A DNA stretch of 6,947 nucleotides, from NCBI GenBank assembly GCA_963808455.1, contig CAWEHT010000222.1:1-6947 (forward strand), read 5' to 3'. How positions within the stretch are numbered: the first letter of the stretch is position 1; each line of letters begins with the position of its first letter. The notes below the pieces were generated by a model. That model was given only the letters and a program-made list of their open reading frames with translations. It ran no database searches and was not told the DNA's origin. Positions 6,782-6,947 of the stretch are shown here, piece after piece. Position numbers and translations under genes: made by a program. Source of the DNA: CAWEHT01 sp963808455. Lineage in GTDB: Bacteria; Chloroflexota; Anaerolineae; CG2-30-64-16.

Positions 6782-6947
6782 ATGACCGGCAAGACGCATG
6801 AAAATTTGATCGCCGATCAGTTCGGTCCGCGCGCTGCGGCCTATGTCGAGAGCGCGGTTCATGCGCAGGGCGAGGATTTGCTGCGACTTGTTGATCTGAT
6901 CGTTGGCCACGGGGACGCGCGCGTGCTCGACATGGGGTGCGGCGGCG
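6782..6947 (+). CDS. Class I SAM-dependent methyltransferase (UbiE-like), partial, N-terminus only
   Basis: Fifty-five codons are present before the right edge. The start is MTGKTHENLIADQFGPRAAA, followed by a helix-rich stretch with SAVHAQGEDLL and then VLDMGCGG (about 48-55), the glycine-rich motif I that binds S-adenosylmethionine. The FGPRAAAYVESAVHAQG segment is typical of the UbiE/COQ5-like methyltransferase group. The ATG at 6782 is preceded by TGAGG eight bases upstream, a reasonable ribosome-binding site. It lies 42 bases after the inhibitor stop on the same strand, so the two may have been co-transcribed; no terminator hairpin is visible between them. The substrate cannot be told because the C-terminal part is outside the window. 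Confidence 0.85.
   Translation, partial: MTGKTHENLIADQFGPRAAAYVESAVHAQGEDLLRLVDLIVGHGDARVLDMGCGG

Noticed and set aside
6521..6910. Minus-strand open frame of 129 codons.
   Set aside because: It is antisense to the inhibitor domain and the methyltransferase start, which are both recognisable on the plus strand.

Overview
The window carries part of a surface-polysaccharide (exopolysaccharide or O-antigen-like) biosynthesis operon on the minus strand. It is joined at its upstream end to a GC-rich flank whose genes read on the plus strand. The flank (an AprI/Inh-Omp19-type inhibitor remnant and a UbiE-like methyltransferase, both GC-rich) looks alphaproteobacterial. That assignment rests on protein style and composition only and is moderate at best.

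Layout, in transcription order from right to left: a GT4 glycosyltransferase lacking much of its N-terminal domain (5350-6243); a GT2 glycosyltransferase (4348-5316); an O-antigen ligase/Wzy-type polytopic membrane protein (2994-4385); a second GT4 glycosyltransferase (1984-2997); a sialidase-like BNR/Asp-box propeller protein of unknown role (849-1952); and an AAC(3)-family N-acetyltransferase that runs off the left edge (1-855). The genes overlap by a few bases or lie within about 35 bases of each other. I see no promoter or terminator between them, so they most likely form one co-transcribed, partly translationally coupled unit whose promoter lay to the right. The glycosyltransferases would build a repeat unit, the Wzy/ligase-like protein would polymerise or transfer it, and the acetyltransferase probably N-acetylates an amino sugar. 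No flippase, priming glycosyltransferase or chain-length regulator is visible.

From about 6190 rightward the organisation changes. The GT4 frame has no ATG start and is closed by an in-frame stop just upstream, and base composition rises sharply. The plus strand then carries a clear but frame-broken AprI/Inh-type metalloprotease-inhibitor gene (about 6300-6739), followed by the start of an intact class I SAM-dependent methyltransferase (6782 to the right edge). The polysaccharide operon therefore ends abruptly against a different genomic neighbourhood. This could be an island or recombination boundary, or an assembly join or poorly sequenced stretch.

Base composition also drifts within the operon: the distal BNR gene and its surroundings are clearly more AT-rich than the proximal glycosyltransferases. 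I saw no tRNA, rRNA, CRISPR array, insertion sequence or obvious repeat family. No single system in the window is clearly new; the least explained parts are the BNR/acetyltransferase pair and the broken junction at the right.
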